Notes under the pieces: generated by a model
Seen by the model: only the letters and a program-made list of their open reading frames with translations
Database searches by the model: none
What the model was told of the DNA's origin: nothing
Shown here: one piece after another, positions 1 through 5,869 of the stretch
Position numbering within the stretch: position 1 is the stretch's first letter
Layout of the letters: each line of letters starts with the position of its first letter
Origin: an uncultured bacterium
Lineage (GTDB): Bacteria; Bacillota; Clostridia; Oscillospirales; Oscillospiraceae
Reading direction: 5' to 3'
Length of the DNA: 6,550 bases
NCBI GenBank assembly: GCA_949288405.1
Contig: CASEKM010000087.1
Coordinates: forward strand, 1-6,550
Made by a program: the position numbers and the translations under genes

Positions 1-57
1 CCAGCATAACGCCCCTTGCACCCCTCCAGGCGTTGCAAAAAGGCAAAAAATGAGGGT

Positions 58-73
58 GGAAACCGAGGTTTCC
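58..73 (-). terminator. possible second terminator hairpin
   Basis: A perfect 7-bp stem (GGAAACC / GGTTTCC, loop GA) can be extended past a T-T mismatch by three G-C pairs (54-56 with 75-77). Read on the minus strand the stem is followed within a few bases by TCATTTTTT (roughly 45-53), the layout of a rho-independent terminator. It lies downstream of the stronger hairpin at 133-171 and could act as a backup for the rluA operon. The gap between stem and T-run makes it weaker than the first. Confidence 0.4.
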
Positions 74-89
74 TCCCCAAAAAATGAGC

Positions 90-214
90 CTGGTAGACCG
101 CTGGTAGACCACCCGTCAAAACGACGAAACGCAAAAAAGCCGGGAACCGTTGAGCGGCAACGGTTCCCGGCGGTAGACCTGGTAGACATCTGGTAGACCG
201 GCGCGGTCTACCAG
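90..214. repeat. GGTAGAC direct repeats with one inverted copy
   Basis: The unit CTGGTAGACC occurs at 90-99, 101-110 and 190-199. A one-mismatch copy is at 179-188 and a shortened GGTAGACC at 172-179. The reverse complement GGTCTACCAG is at 205-214. Two neighbouring pairs are spaced exactly 11 bp (90/101 and 179/190), about one helical turn. The last direct copy and the inverted copy form a perfect 10-bp stem with a 5-nt loop (190-214), 14 bp beyond the rluA-family stop codon. The two groups flank the terminator hairpin. No function is evident. Short phased repeats like these can be protein-binding sites such as integrase arm sites or iterons, but no integrase or replication gene is visible. 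Confidence 0.75.
133..171 (-). terminator. rho-independent terminator of the xre-rluA operon
   Basis: A perfect 13-bp stem (139-151 with 159-171, sequence GCCGGGAACCGTT and its complement) closes a 7-nt loop. On the minus strand it is followed directly by six Ts (133-138). This is a textbook intrinsic terminator, 58 bp past the stop codon of the pseudouridine synthase gene and oriented to end that transcript. Confidence 0.9.
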
Positions 215-228
215 CGTGCGGCCTCCGG

Positions 229-1125
229 TCAGGGTATCTCCAACAGGCGGCACAGATCGGGCGGCATGGGCTGTGTAAACGACATGGGAAACCCGGAAAT
301 CGGGTGACAGAAGGCCACCTGAGCTGAATGGAGGGCAGGACGGGCGAGGACCCCGGGCAGCTCTCTGCCGTAGAGGAAATCTCCCGCCAGAGGGTGCCCC
401 AGATGGGCCATGTGGACTCGAATCTGATGGGTCCGGCCGGTTTCCAGGGTCAGGCGGAGCAGAGCATACGGCCCGGAGACCGCCAGCGTCTCATAGTGGG
501 TGCGGGCGGACTTCCCATCCGGGCGGACCGTCTGCTCCACCAGAGAGCCCTCCTTGGGGCCGAGGGGGGCGTCGACCGTCCCGGCGGCCGGATCGGGGGT
601 CCCCACGCAGATGGCCAGATAGGTCCGGCGGAACCGGTCTGTGTGGAGCTGCCGCTTTAAGATCTCCTGGGCGTGGGGGTGCCGGGCCACCACCAGCAGG
701 CCGGAGGTCCCCCGGTCCAGGCGGTGGACCGGATGGAAATCCCCCTCCTCGCCCTTGGAGTCGTAATAAGCGAGCAGAAAATTACCGACCGTATCGTCAA
801 AGTGCCCTGGTCCCGGGTGGACCGGGACGCCCGGCGCCTTATTCAGCACTAGCAGGTCCTGGTCCTCATACCCAATGTCCAGGGGGCCGGGGGCGGGTAC
901 GATGCCGCTGCGGCGCTCTGGATCGGAGAGGCGGACGGACAGGCATTCTCCCTCCTGGGGGCAGTACCGCGTGTTCACCCGGCGGCCGTCCACCAAAATT
1001 CCATCTTCCAGCCACTTGATCCGCCGCACCACGGTGCCGGACAGTCCCAAATGGCGTTTCAGCAGGGTGTCCACCTTGATCCCCGCCAGCTCCGGCCCAA
1101 TGGGCAGCTCCAGACGGCGGCTCAT
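229..1125 (-). CDS. RluA-family 23S rRNA pseudouridine synthase
   Basis: The 298-aa protein should isomerise specific uridines in rRNA (possibly tRNA) to pseudouridine in the cytoplasm. An S4-like RNA-binding region covers about residues 15-65. The catalytic domain has HRLDRGTSGLL at 134-144, with the nucleophilic Asp137 in the family HRLD motif. The C-terminal signature LETGRTHQIRVHMAHLGHPL is at 227-246, followed by GDFLYG. Length is normal for RluD-type enzymes. The ATG at 1125 is chosen because it overlaps the upstream gene's stop (ATGA, 1122-1125) and gives a protein starting with the S4-like region. A longer in-frame reading to 1431 only adds proline- and glycine-rich sequence antisense-like to the neighbour. 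No strong ribosome-binding site precedes it, so translational coupling is likely. Which uridine is modified cannot be told from sequence. The family call is firm; the exact paralog is not. Confidence 0.93.
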   Translation of the reverse strand: MSRRLELPIGPELAGIKVDTLLKRHLGLSGTVVRRIKWLEDGILVDGRRVNTRYCPQEGECLSVRLSDPERRSGIVPAPGPLDIGYEDQDLLVLNKAPGVPVHPGPGHFDDTVGNFLLAYYDSKGEEGDFHPVHRLDRGTSGLLVVARHPHAQEILKRQLHTDRFRRTYLAICVGTPDPAAGTVDAPLGPKEGSLVEQTVRPDGKSARTHYETLAVSGPYALLRLTLETGRTHQIRVHMAHLGHPLAGDFLYGRELPGVLARPALHSAQVAFCHPISGFPMSFTQPMPPDLCRLLEIP

Positions 1126-1538
1126 AGCTTCTTGGACCAGCGGTACATGTGGAACAGATAGAAGGCGCAGTGGAGGACGATCACCACGGGGCACAGCACC
1201 ATCCACAGCAGCTCCCCCTGCACCAAGGAGACAATGAAGGGGACCCACAGCAGATACAGGGACCAGTACCAGCTGTCCTGGGCGGCGTGGGTGCGGATGG
1301 CCACGCTGCGTTCGTCCCGCTCGGCCCGCTCCACCTCCTTCCGGTCCTCCGGGCTCATGCCCCGCATGAGCAGGGGAAGGATGATCCCCCCGCCGCCCAG
1401 GCCGATGAGGGCCCCGCCCAGGCCGGAGCACAGGCCCACGCCCCCCGCAGGCAGCCGCTCCCCCAGGATCAATACCACGCCAAACAGGACCAGCCCGGCC
1501 GCTGCGGCCAGGACGGACAGCAGCATTTTCTTATTCAT
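1122..1538 (-). CDS. small four-helix membrane protein paired with XRE regulator
   Basis: This 138-aa integral membrane protein has no known reaction. Hydrophobic segments lie at about 5-25, 31-57, 90-107 and 109-130. A hydrophilic charged loop between the second and third carries ERDERSVAIRTHAA at 73-86. Such an ERDER-type motif, followed by two helices, is familiar from small predicted membrane proteins (DUF2178-like) that sit beside short XRE regulators in Firmicutes. That family assignment is from memory and is not certain. The ATG overlaps the regulator's stop by 4 bp (ATGA, 1535-1538). A GGAGG inside the regulator's last codons (1546-1550) lies 7 nt upstream. The stop in turn overlaps the rluA-family start. 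The partnership suggests the regulator controls this protein, or that the protein signals membrane state to it, but neither is shown here. Confidence 0.8.
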   Translation of the reverse strand: MNKKMLLSVLAAAAGLVLFGVVLILGERLPAGGVGLCSGLGGALIGLGGGGIILPLLMRGMSPEDRKEVERAERDERSVAIRTHAAQDSWYWSLYLLWVPFIVSLVQGELLWMVLCPVVIVLHCAFYLFHMYRWSKKL

Positions 1539-1738
1539 TCCGCTTCCTCCTCAAACAGAAATACTTCCTCAATGGTCAGCCCGAAGTACCGGGCGATTTT
1601 GTGGGCCAGGAGCAGGGAGGCGTTATACCGCCCGTTCTCCAGGGAGATGATGGTCTGACGGGTCACGTCCACCGCGTCGGCCAGCTCCGCCTGAGAGATG
1701 CGCCGCTCCTTCCTCAGCTCTGCAATGCGGTTGGTCAA
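1535..1738 (-). CDS. short XRE-family helix-turn-helix regulator
   Basis: This is a 67-aa Cro/CI-type DNA-binding protein made of little more than one HTH domain. The recognition region reads ISQAELADAVDVTRQTIISL (14-33), followed by the family-typical ENGRYNASLLLAHKIARYFG (34-53) and IEEVF. I place the start at the TTG at 1738. A perfect AGGAGG (1746-1751) lies 7 nt upstream, and homologous short regulators begin at this point. The ATG at 1756 would add six residues but would put the ribosome-binding site inside the gene. The gene is first in an operon with the membrane protein and the pseudouridine synthase. Three dyads in its promoter suggest it represses itself. Its inducing signal is unknown. 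Confidence 0.92.
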   Translation of the reverse strand: MTNRIAELRKERRISQAELADAVDVTRQTIISLENGRYNASLLLAHKIARYFGLTIEEVFLFEEEAE

Positions 1739-1745
1739 GCTCGTG

Positions 1746-1751
1746 CCTCCT
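1746..1751 (-). promoter_or_regulatory. Shine-Dalgarno site fixing a TTG start
   Basis: AGGAGG on the minus strand sits 7 nt before the TTG at 1738. Because it lies downstream of the alternative ATG (1754-1756), it argues for the TTG as initiator of the XRE regulator. Confidence 0.8.
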
Positions 1752-1759
1752 CTCATAAA

Positions 1760-1820
1760 GTAAAGCTCGCTTTACAATTATAGTATAGCACGCTTTACAT
1801 AGATGTCAAGCCTACTTTAC
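1760..1820. promoter_or_regulatory. three 16-bp operator dyads in the xre promoter
   Basis: Three related dyads follow the pattern GTAAAGCnnGCTTTAC. GTAAAGCTCGCTTTAC (1760-1775) is perfect. GTATAGCACGCTTTAC (1783-1798) has one mismatch. GTCAAGCCTACTTTAC (1805-1820) has two. Starts are 23 and 22 bp apart, close to two helical turns, so bound dimers would line up on one face. The middle dyad covers the -10, the third covers the -35, and the first lies around or just after the expected transcription start. The likely ligand is the XRE protein encoded immediately downstream, giving autorepression. That link is an inference. Confidence 0.75.
1782..1809 (-). promoter_or_regulatory. sigma-A type promoter of the xre operon
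   Basis: On the minus strand a perfect -35 TTGACA (1804-1809) and a -10 TATACT (1782-1787) are separated by 16 bp in an AT-rich island. Transcription would begin near 1775, leaving a leader of about 35 nt before the TTG start. A perfect TATAAT also exists at 1777-1782, but it is 21 bp from the -35. Confidence 0.75.
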
Positions 1821-1830
1821 AGCTTTTGCG

Positions 1831-1864
1831 AAAAAAATTCCCGGCCGGATCGTCCCGGCCGGGA
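1831..1864 (-). terminator. rho-independent terminator of the rnf operon
   Basis: Stem CCCGGCCGG (1840-1848) pairs perfectly with 1855-1863 across a 6-nt loop, extended by one T-A pair. On the minus strand it is followed by AA and seven Ts (1831-1837). It starts 15 bp after the rnfA-like stop codon, so the operon ends here with no room for rnfB. It lies only about 20 bp before the -35 of the next operon and insulates the two. Confidence 0.92.
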
Positions 1865-1878
1865 GAGCTCAGAAGCGG

Positions 1879-2463
1879 TTAAAACAGGTGCAGCCCGTAA
1901 AATCCCATCAGAGAGAGGGCCATCAGGCCGATGGTGACCAGGGCAATGGGGAGGCCCTGGAAGCACTTGGGGCAGCTGGTAAAGCTCACGTCCCGCTGCA
2001 GGCCGGCAAAGCACATGAGGGCAATGGTGGCCCCCACACCGCCGAAGAAGCCAAACAGGACGGCGGCAGCCAGTCCATAGCCCCGCTGGACGATGAGCAG
2101 GGCCACGCCCATGGCGGCGCAGTTGGAGGTGATGCTGGACAGGTTTTCATCCATCCGGCGGGAGAGCTCCGGCACGCAGTTTTTCAGGAAGCACCGCAGG
2201 CCGGCCACTACCACCGGACCGGTGAGGGCGAAGGCCAGCGTCTGAAAGTAGCCCAGGGCCACATGCTGCAGCAGCTGGTCCAGCGGCCATGAGATCAGCG
2301 CGGTGAGGGTCATCACCGCCGTCAGGCTGGCTCCGGTGCGCCAGGCGTCCAGAGGGTCCTGAAAGGCGCGGGTCCGGGTGCCGATCCCCAGGCAGTTCAC
2401 CAGAATGAAGTTCTCTGACAGCAGGGCCGCCAGAGCGACCCCTGCAATCTGAAGCAGGATCAT
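1879..2463 (-). CDS. rnfA: RnfA-like membrane subunit of an Rnf complex, altered Cys pattern
   Basis: This 194-aa protein has six predicted helices and matches RnfA/NqrE in length and landmarks: SENFILVNCLGIG at 16-28, SITSNCAAMGVALL at 110-123 and LPIALVTIGLMALSLMGFYG at 171-190. In Rnf and Nqr, RnfA and its homolog RnfE together hold a [2Fe-2S] cluster inside the membrane using one Cys from each half of each subunit. Cys115 in SNCA is kept. The TM1 Cys expected after the LG pair (LGxC in the family) is Gly28, but Cys24 lies four residues earlier on the same helix face. Basic residues cluster in loops after helices 1, 3 and 5, the usual RnfA topology. AGGAGG at 2473-2478 lies 9 nt before the ATG. 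It follows the rnfD::G gene by 33 bp, where rnfE would normally sit. RnfE identity is less likely because the C-terminus is clearly RnfA-like. Confidence 0.88.
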   Translation of the reverse strand: MILLQIAGVALAALLSENFILVNCLGIGTRTRAFQDPLDAWRTGASLTAVMTLTALISWPLDQLLQHVALGYFQTLAFALTGPVVVAGLRCFLKNCVPELSRRMDENLSSITSNCAAMGVALLIVQRGYGLAAAVLFGFFGGVGATIALMCFAGLQRDVSFTSCPKCFQGLPIALVTIGLMALSLMGFYGLHLF

Positions 2464-2496
2464 GTCCCGTCCCCTCCTCTCTCCCGGAGCGCGCCA

Positions 2497-4152
2497 TTAA
2501 ACTTCGCCGTCCACATAGCTGACGCCTCCCTCTGTATCCAAGTTGGCCACAATGCCCAACGCCTGATTGACGCAGTCGGTCACCGCCTCCGAGGTGGCGG
2601 TGGCCCCGGACACTCCGTCCACCGCGTTGTTCCCGGACAGACGGATGGTGCCGGATCTGCCCACGTACTGGGACAGGTATGCCTCCGTCATGGCATCTGT
2701 CCCCACGCCGGCGGTCTCCCGGTGGCTGGTGATGGCCACGCCGGTGACCTCGCCGTTGGTGTCCACCCCCACTACGGCGGTGAGCAGTCCGCCGAAGCCG
2801 TAAGACTGGACCTCCACACAGTAGCCCACCAGGCCGCTGTCATTGTAGCCGGCGGTGATGCTCAGCGCGCCGGCGGCGTAGTAGGGGGTCTCCGTGCGGG
2901 TGGTGGCCTGGGGCATGACCTGGGAGAGCAGGGCCTCCTGGGCCTCGGTCTCCGCCCGGACGGTCACATAATCGGTGGCCCGGTGGACGCCGAAGACGGC
3001 CAGGCAGACCGCCAGGAACACGCCGCCCAGTGCGGCATACTGGCGGACCTTGCCTCTCAGCTCGTCCAGATAGCCCTCCCCGGGCATGGTCCCCTCGCCT
3101 GCGCGGGCGAAGAGCTTCAGCTGGGGCTTGACGAACCGGATCTGGGCGGCGCTCTCCTTCAGCTGCCGTCCCCAGCTGCGTACCAGGGCAAAACGGCCCA
3201 TGCCGAAGCGCCGGGGGATGGCCGCCCGGTCCATGAGCCACACGCAGCAGTTCATGGTGAGGATGGCCCAGCCCACCCCGTCCGGGTAGGAGCCAAAGTA
3301 GCGCAGCAGGACGGTGAGCACGCCGCAGCCCACGCCGAAAATGGTCTGTCCCAGGGGGGTGACCGGGGTGGTGGTGTAGTCGGAGGCCATAAAGATGGCC
3401 CCCATCACCAGGCCGCCGCAGCACAGCTGGGCCAGCATCCAGGCCAAAGCGCCCTGGTCCCCGCGGGGGAACAGGAGGGTGAGCAGGGCCACGGTCCCCA
3501 GGTAGGCCAGAGGGATCCGGGGGGAGATCACCCGGCGGCCCACCAGGTATACGCCGCCCAGCAGCAGCATCAGCACCGGCACGCCGCCCATAGCGCCCCC
3601 GTGCTGGCCCAGGAGCATCTGGCTCAGGGTCAGGTCCGGAAGAGCCCCCGTGTGGAGCACGGCCATGGGGGTGGCGGAAGTCACCGCGTCGGCCGTCCCC
3701 AGCAGGCCGGGCCGCTGAAAGGCGTCCACCCAGCGGGTCATCAGACCGGGGAAGGTACACAGCAGGGTGCGGCCCGCCAGGGCGGGGTTGAGAAAATTCC
3801 GCCCCAGACCGCCGTAAAACTGCTTTACGATCACAATGGAAAACAGGCCCCCCAGCACCGGGGCCCAGTAGGGGGCGGTGACCGGCAGGCTCATGGCCAG
3901 CAGCAGGCCGGTGACGCAGGCGGACAGGTCGCCCACTGTGCTGTCCAGTCCCCGGAGGCGGCGGTAGCCGTACTCGGCCAGCACGCAGGTGCCCACGGAT
4001 ACTGCGGTCAGGGCCAGCACCCGGACGCCGAACAGAAAGACCGCCATCAGCAGGGCGGGGATCAGGGCCACGATCACGTCCAGCATGATGGAGGGGATGG
4101 TGGCCGGCTGGGCGATCTGGGGGGAGGTGCGGCGGATCACAGGTCCATTCAT
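2497..4152 (-). CDS. fused RnfD-RnfG flavoprotein subunit of an Rnf complex
   Basis: A single 551-aa frame holds two Rnf subunits. Residues 1-315 are RnfD/NqrB-like, a multi-helix membrane protein with GLGRNFLNPALAGRTLL (115-131) and FMASDYTTTPVTPLGQTIFG (254-273). DAVTSATP at 155-162 is the flavinylation motif, with Thr161 the expected covalent FMN site. A charged linker (about 316-370) leads to an RnfG-like part: one anchor helix (371-389) and an FMN-binding domain with GYCVEVQSYGFGGLL (443-457), HRETAGVGTDAM (477-488) and DGVSGATATS (512-521), where Thr518 is the expected FMN site. Both domains are near full length. The ATG at 4152 overlaps the rnfC stop (ATGA, 4149-4152), with AGGAGG at 4162-4167. 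An in-frame extension to 4374 runs antisense-free but out of frame through rnfC and is not credible. In most bacteria these are separate genes. An assembly indel is a possible but less likely explanation. An ApbE-type flavin transferase would be needed from elsewhere. Confidence 0.92.
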   Translation of the reverse strand: MNGPVIRRTSPQIAQPATIPSIMLDVIVALIPALLMAVFLFGVRVLALTAVSVGTCVLAEYGYRRLRGLDSTVGDLSACVTGLLLAMSLPVTAPYWAPVLGGLFSIVIVKQFYGGLGRNFLNPALAGRTLLCTFPGLMTRWVDAFQRPGLLGTADAVTSATPMAVLHTGALPDLTLSQMLLGQHGGAMGGVPVLMLLLGGVYLVGRRVISPRIPLAYLGTVALLTLLFPRGDQGALAWMLAQLCCGGLVMGAIFMASDYTTTPVTPLGQTIFGVGCGVLTVLLRYFGSYPDGVGWAILTMNCCVWLMDRAAIPRRFGMGRFALVRSWGRQLKESAAQIRFVKPQLKLFARAGEGTMPGEGYLDELRGKVRQYAALGGVFLAVCLAVFGVHRATDYVTVRAETEAQEALLSQVMPQATTRTETPYYAAGALSITAGYNDSGLVGYCVEVQSYGFGGLLTAVVGVDTNGEVTGVAITSHRETAGVGTDAMTEAYLSQYVGRSGTIRLSGNNAVDGVSGATATSEAVTDCVNQALGIVANLDTEGGVSYVDGEV

Positions 4153-5474
4153 GCTTCCTCGCCTCCTTCCGCCAGAGTGGTCCGGGCCTGGCGGATCAGG
4201 TCCACCAGGGGGATGTGGGAGGGGCAGATGTAGGTGCAGCAGCCGCACTCCATGCAGTCCTCCAGATGGAGGTCGGGCAGGCGGTCGGTCTCTCCCATCC
4301 GCATCGCCCGGTATACAAAGGCCGGGTTCAGATTCATGGGGCAGGCGGTGACACAGTGGCCGCACCGGACGCACACCGTCTCCAGCTGGTCCGAGCTGCC
4401 CAGCTCAGCCTGGGTGAGGCACAGCAGGGCGTTGGTGTTTTTCACCACCGGCGTCTCCAGATCGGTCTGCACCGTCCCCGTCATGGGTCCTCCGGTGAGG
4501 ATCACCGCCGGCCGTTCCTTCAGTCCGCCCGCCGACTCCAGCAGGCACCGCAGCGGGGTGCCGATGGGCACCCACAGATTTCGGGGCCGGGCCACCGCCC
4601 CGCCGCTCACCGTCACCGCCCGGTGGGTCACCGGCTGGCCCTCCAGCAGGGCACAGCGCAGGGTGTAGGCGGTAGCCACATTGAACACGGCACACTTCAC
4701 ATCGATGGCCGACTGTCCCGGCGGCACCTCCCGCCCGGTGACGGTGCGCACCATCTGCTTCTCCATACCCAGGGGATAGCGGGTCTCGATGGTGACGATC
4801 TCCACCGACCGGCGCTTCCGGCGCAGGCGGCGCTCCAGGAACTCCACCGCGTTGAGCTTGTCCCCGGCCACCACCAGCACCGCCCGGTCCGCCCGAAGGA
4901 GCTGGGCGAGCATCTGCACCGCCTGGAGCACCTGGTCGCCCTTCTCCAGCAGCAGGCGGTGGTCCGCCGTCAGATAGGGCTCGCACTCGGCGGCGCTGAC
5001 GATCAGAGTGTCCACCCGGCCCACCGACTGGGCCAGGCGCAGGTGGGTGGGGCTGGCCCCGCCCCCCATGCTGGTGATCCCCGCCTGACGGATGCGCTCC
5101 AGCACCTCTTTCCGGTCCATCCGGGACCAGTCCATGGGCTCTGGCAGATCGGGACACGGGGTGTCCTGGCCGTCGTTGTCGATGACGATGGCGTCCCACT
5201 TGCCGCCCCAGGGGTGGGGACGAGGCTCGATGGCCCGCACCCGGCCGGAGACGCTGGCGTGGACATAGACCCCCACCTGGGTGGGTTTGGCGATCACCTG
5301 GCCCACCGTCACCTTTTCCCCCGGCTTCACCACCGGCGCCGCGCCGCCCATGGAGCACATGGTCAGCGGGATGGCCACCTGCTTGGGCGGCACCTCCAGG
5401 GGGACGATCGGCTTGCGCCGGGTGCTCTCTTTATAGGAAGCGGGATGGATCCCGCCCAGAAATCTTCGCCGCAT
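4149..5474 (-). CDS. rnfC: RnfC-like iron-sulfur subunit of an Rnf complex
   Basis: RnfC is the peripheral subunit that exchanges electrons with NAD through FMN and two [4Fe-4S] clusters. The 441-aa protein is of normal clostridial length. It opens with FLGGIHPASYKEST (5-18), then a biotinyl-like region with VVKPGEKVTVGQVIA (48-62). The nucleotide/FMN region contains SMGGGASPTHLRL (135-147) and SAAECEPYLTADHRLLLE (160-177). TGGPMTG is at 327-333. Two ferredoxin motifs are complete: Cys368, 371, 374, 378 and Cys407, 410, 413, 417. The family loop usually reads like GGATFPTH or GGAGFPTH; here it is GGGASPTH, losing the aromatic. The usual PLSQH-type stretch is PLTMC. So it is divergent but apparently functional. 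AGGAGG (5481-5486) lies 6 nt before the ATG at 5474. The open frame upstream to 5909 has no family similarity and is chance. It is the first gene of the rnfC-DG-A operon. Confidence 0.92.
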   Translation of the reverse strand: MRRRFLGGIHPASYKESTRRKPIVPLEVPPKQVAIPLTMCSMGGAAPVVKPGEKVTVGQVIAKPTQVGVYVHASVSGRVRAIEPRPHPWGGKWDAIVIDNDGQDTPCPDLPEPMDWSRMDRKEVLERIRQAGITSMGGGASPTHLRLAQSVGRVDTLIVSAAECEPYLTADHRLLLEKGDQVLQAVQMLAQLLRADRAVLVVAGDKLNAVEFLERRLRRKRRSVEIVTIETRYPLGMEKQMVRTVTGREVPPGQSAIDVKCAVFNVATAYTLRCALLEGQPVTHRAVTVSGGAVARPRNLWVPIGTPLRCLLESAGGLKERPAVILTGGPMTGTVQTDLETPVVKNTNALLCLTQAELGSSDQLETVCVRCGHCVTACPMNLNPAFVYRAMRMGETDRLPDLHLEDCMECGCCTYICPSHIPLVDLIRQARTTLAEGGEEA

Positions 5475-5869
5475 GGCAAACCTCCTCGGGCCCGGGGAAC
5501 ACAGCGCCCCGCCGGCCCGCATGATGTCGCTTTTTGGTATCATTCCTATGATACTCACCGGAGGGGGTTCTGTCCAGTGCGGCAAAAGAAAATTTACATT
5601 TTCGGTATAAAATCGGGGAATTGTCGGGGGAATTTGGGCGGTTTTCTCTTTCCCTGCATGGGGCGGTTTTTTACGGCGGCGGGAGAGTTTCGCCTTGCGG
5701 GGCGGGTGACGTTTGGACGGCCAAAAGGCGCCAAAAGCCGCCAGGGGTCCGCTCCTGCGCCTGAGCTTTCCGAGCAATCGCTTCCGGTGCGGAACCGGCC
5801 GGTTTGCCCACTGCCCGCACCACGGCCTTAATTTCCAGAAAATGTACGAAAACGTCCCACAAAGGGGCG
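5475..5869. other. intergenic region upstream of rnfC
   Basis: About 395 bp hold no gene I can support. An AT-richer block around 5580-5640 is the most plausible place for the rnf promoter, but I find no clean -35/-10 pair with good spacing there. An 18-bp dyad lies at 5537-5554, listed separately. A perfect 12-bp palindrome AACCGGCCGGTT is at 5793-5804, without context that would give it a role. Open frames crossing this stretch on both strands look like chance products of high GC. Confidence 0.6.
5537..5554. promoter_or_regulatory. inverted repeat upstream of rnfC, possible operator
   Basis: GTATCAT and ATGATAC form perfect 7-bp arms around TCCT, 63-80 bp before the rnfC start. The AT-rich arms, lack of a following T-run and position suggest a protein-binding operator rather than a terminator. 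It does not match the Rex consensus (TTGTGAA-type arms). The regulator is unknown and not encoded next to it. Confidence 0.5.

Noticed and set aside
1126..1431. N-terminal extension of the pseudouridine synthase
   Set aside because: It runs in another frame through the membrane-protein gene and is Pro/Arg/Gly-rich. The ATG at 1125 gives the S4-like start and a 4-bp overlap.
1879..2463. Dual-topology RnfA homodimer replacing the A/E heterodimer
   Set aside because: Basic residues are clearly concentrated in loops after helices 1, 3 and 5 and scarce in the others, so a single orientation is predicted.
3085..3087. Internal ATG as a separate rnfG start
   Set aside because: The purine run before it is only about 3 nt away, the RnfD frame runs straight through without a stop, and no gap or overlap signal separates two genes.
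2722..4233. Long plus-strand open frame (503 codons) opposite rnfD::G
   Set aside because: Its translation is rich in Gly, Ala, His and Gln with no family motif. It is exactly antisense to a clearly recognisable gene and is expected by chance in GC-rich DNA.
5793..5804. Perfect 12-bp palindrome AACCGGCCGGTT
   Set aside because: Short GC-rich palindromes are common in this base composition, and there is no repeat, promoter or T-run nearby to give it a role.
4215..5831. Long plus-strand open frame (538 codons) opposite rnfC
   Set aside because: It is antisense to rnfC, low in complexity and without recognisable domains. It also runs through the intergenic region without any ribosome-binding site.
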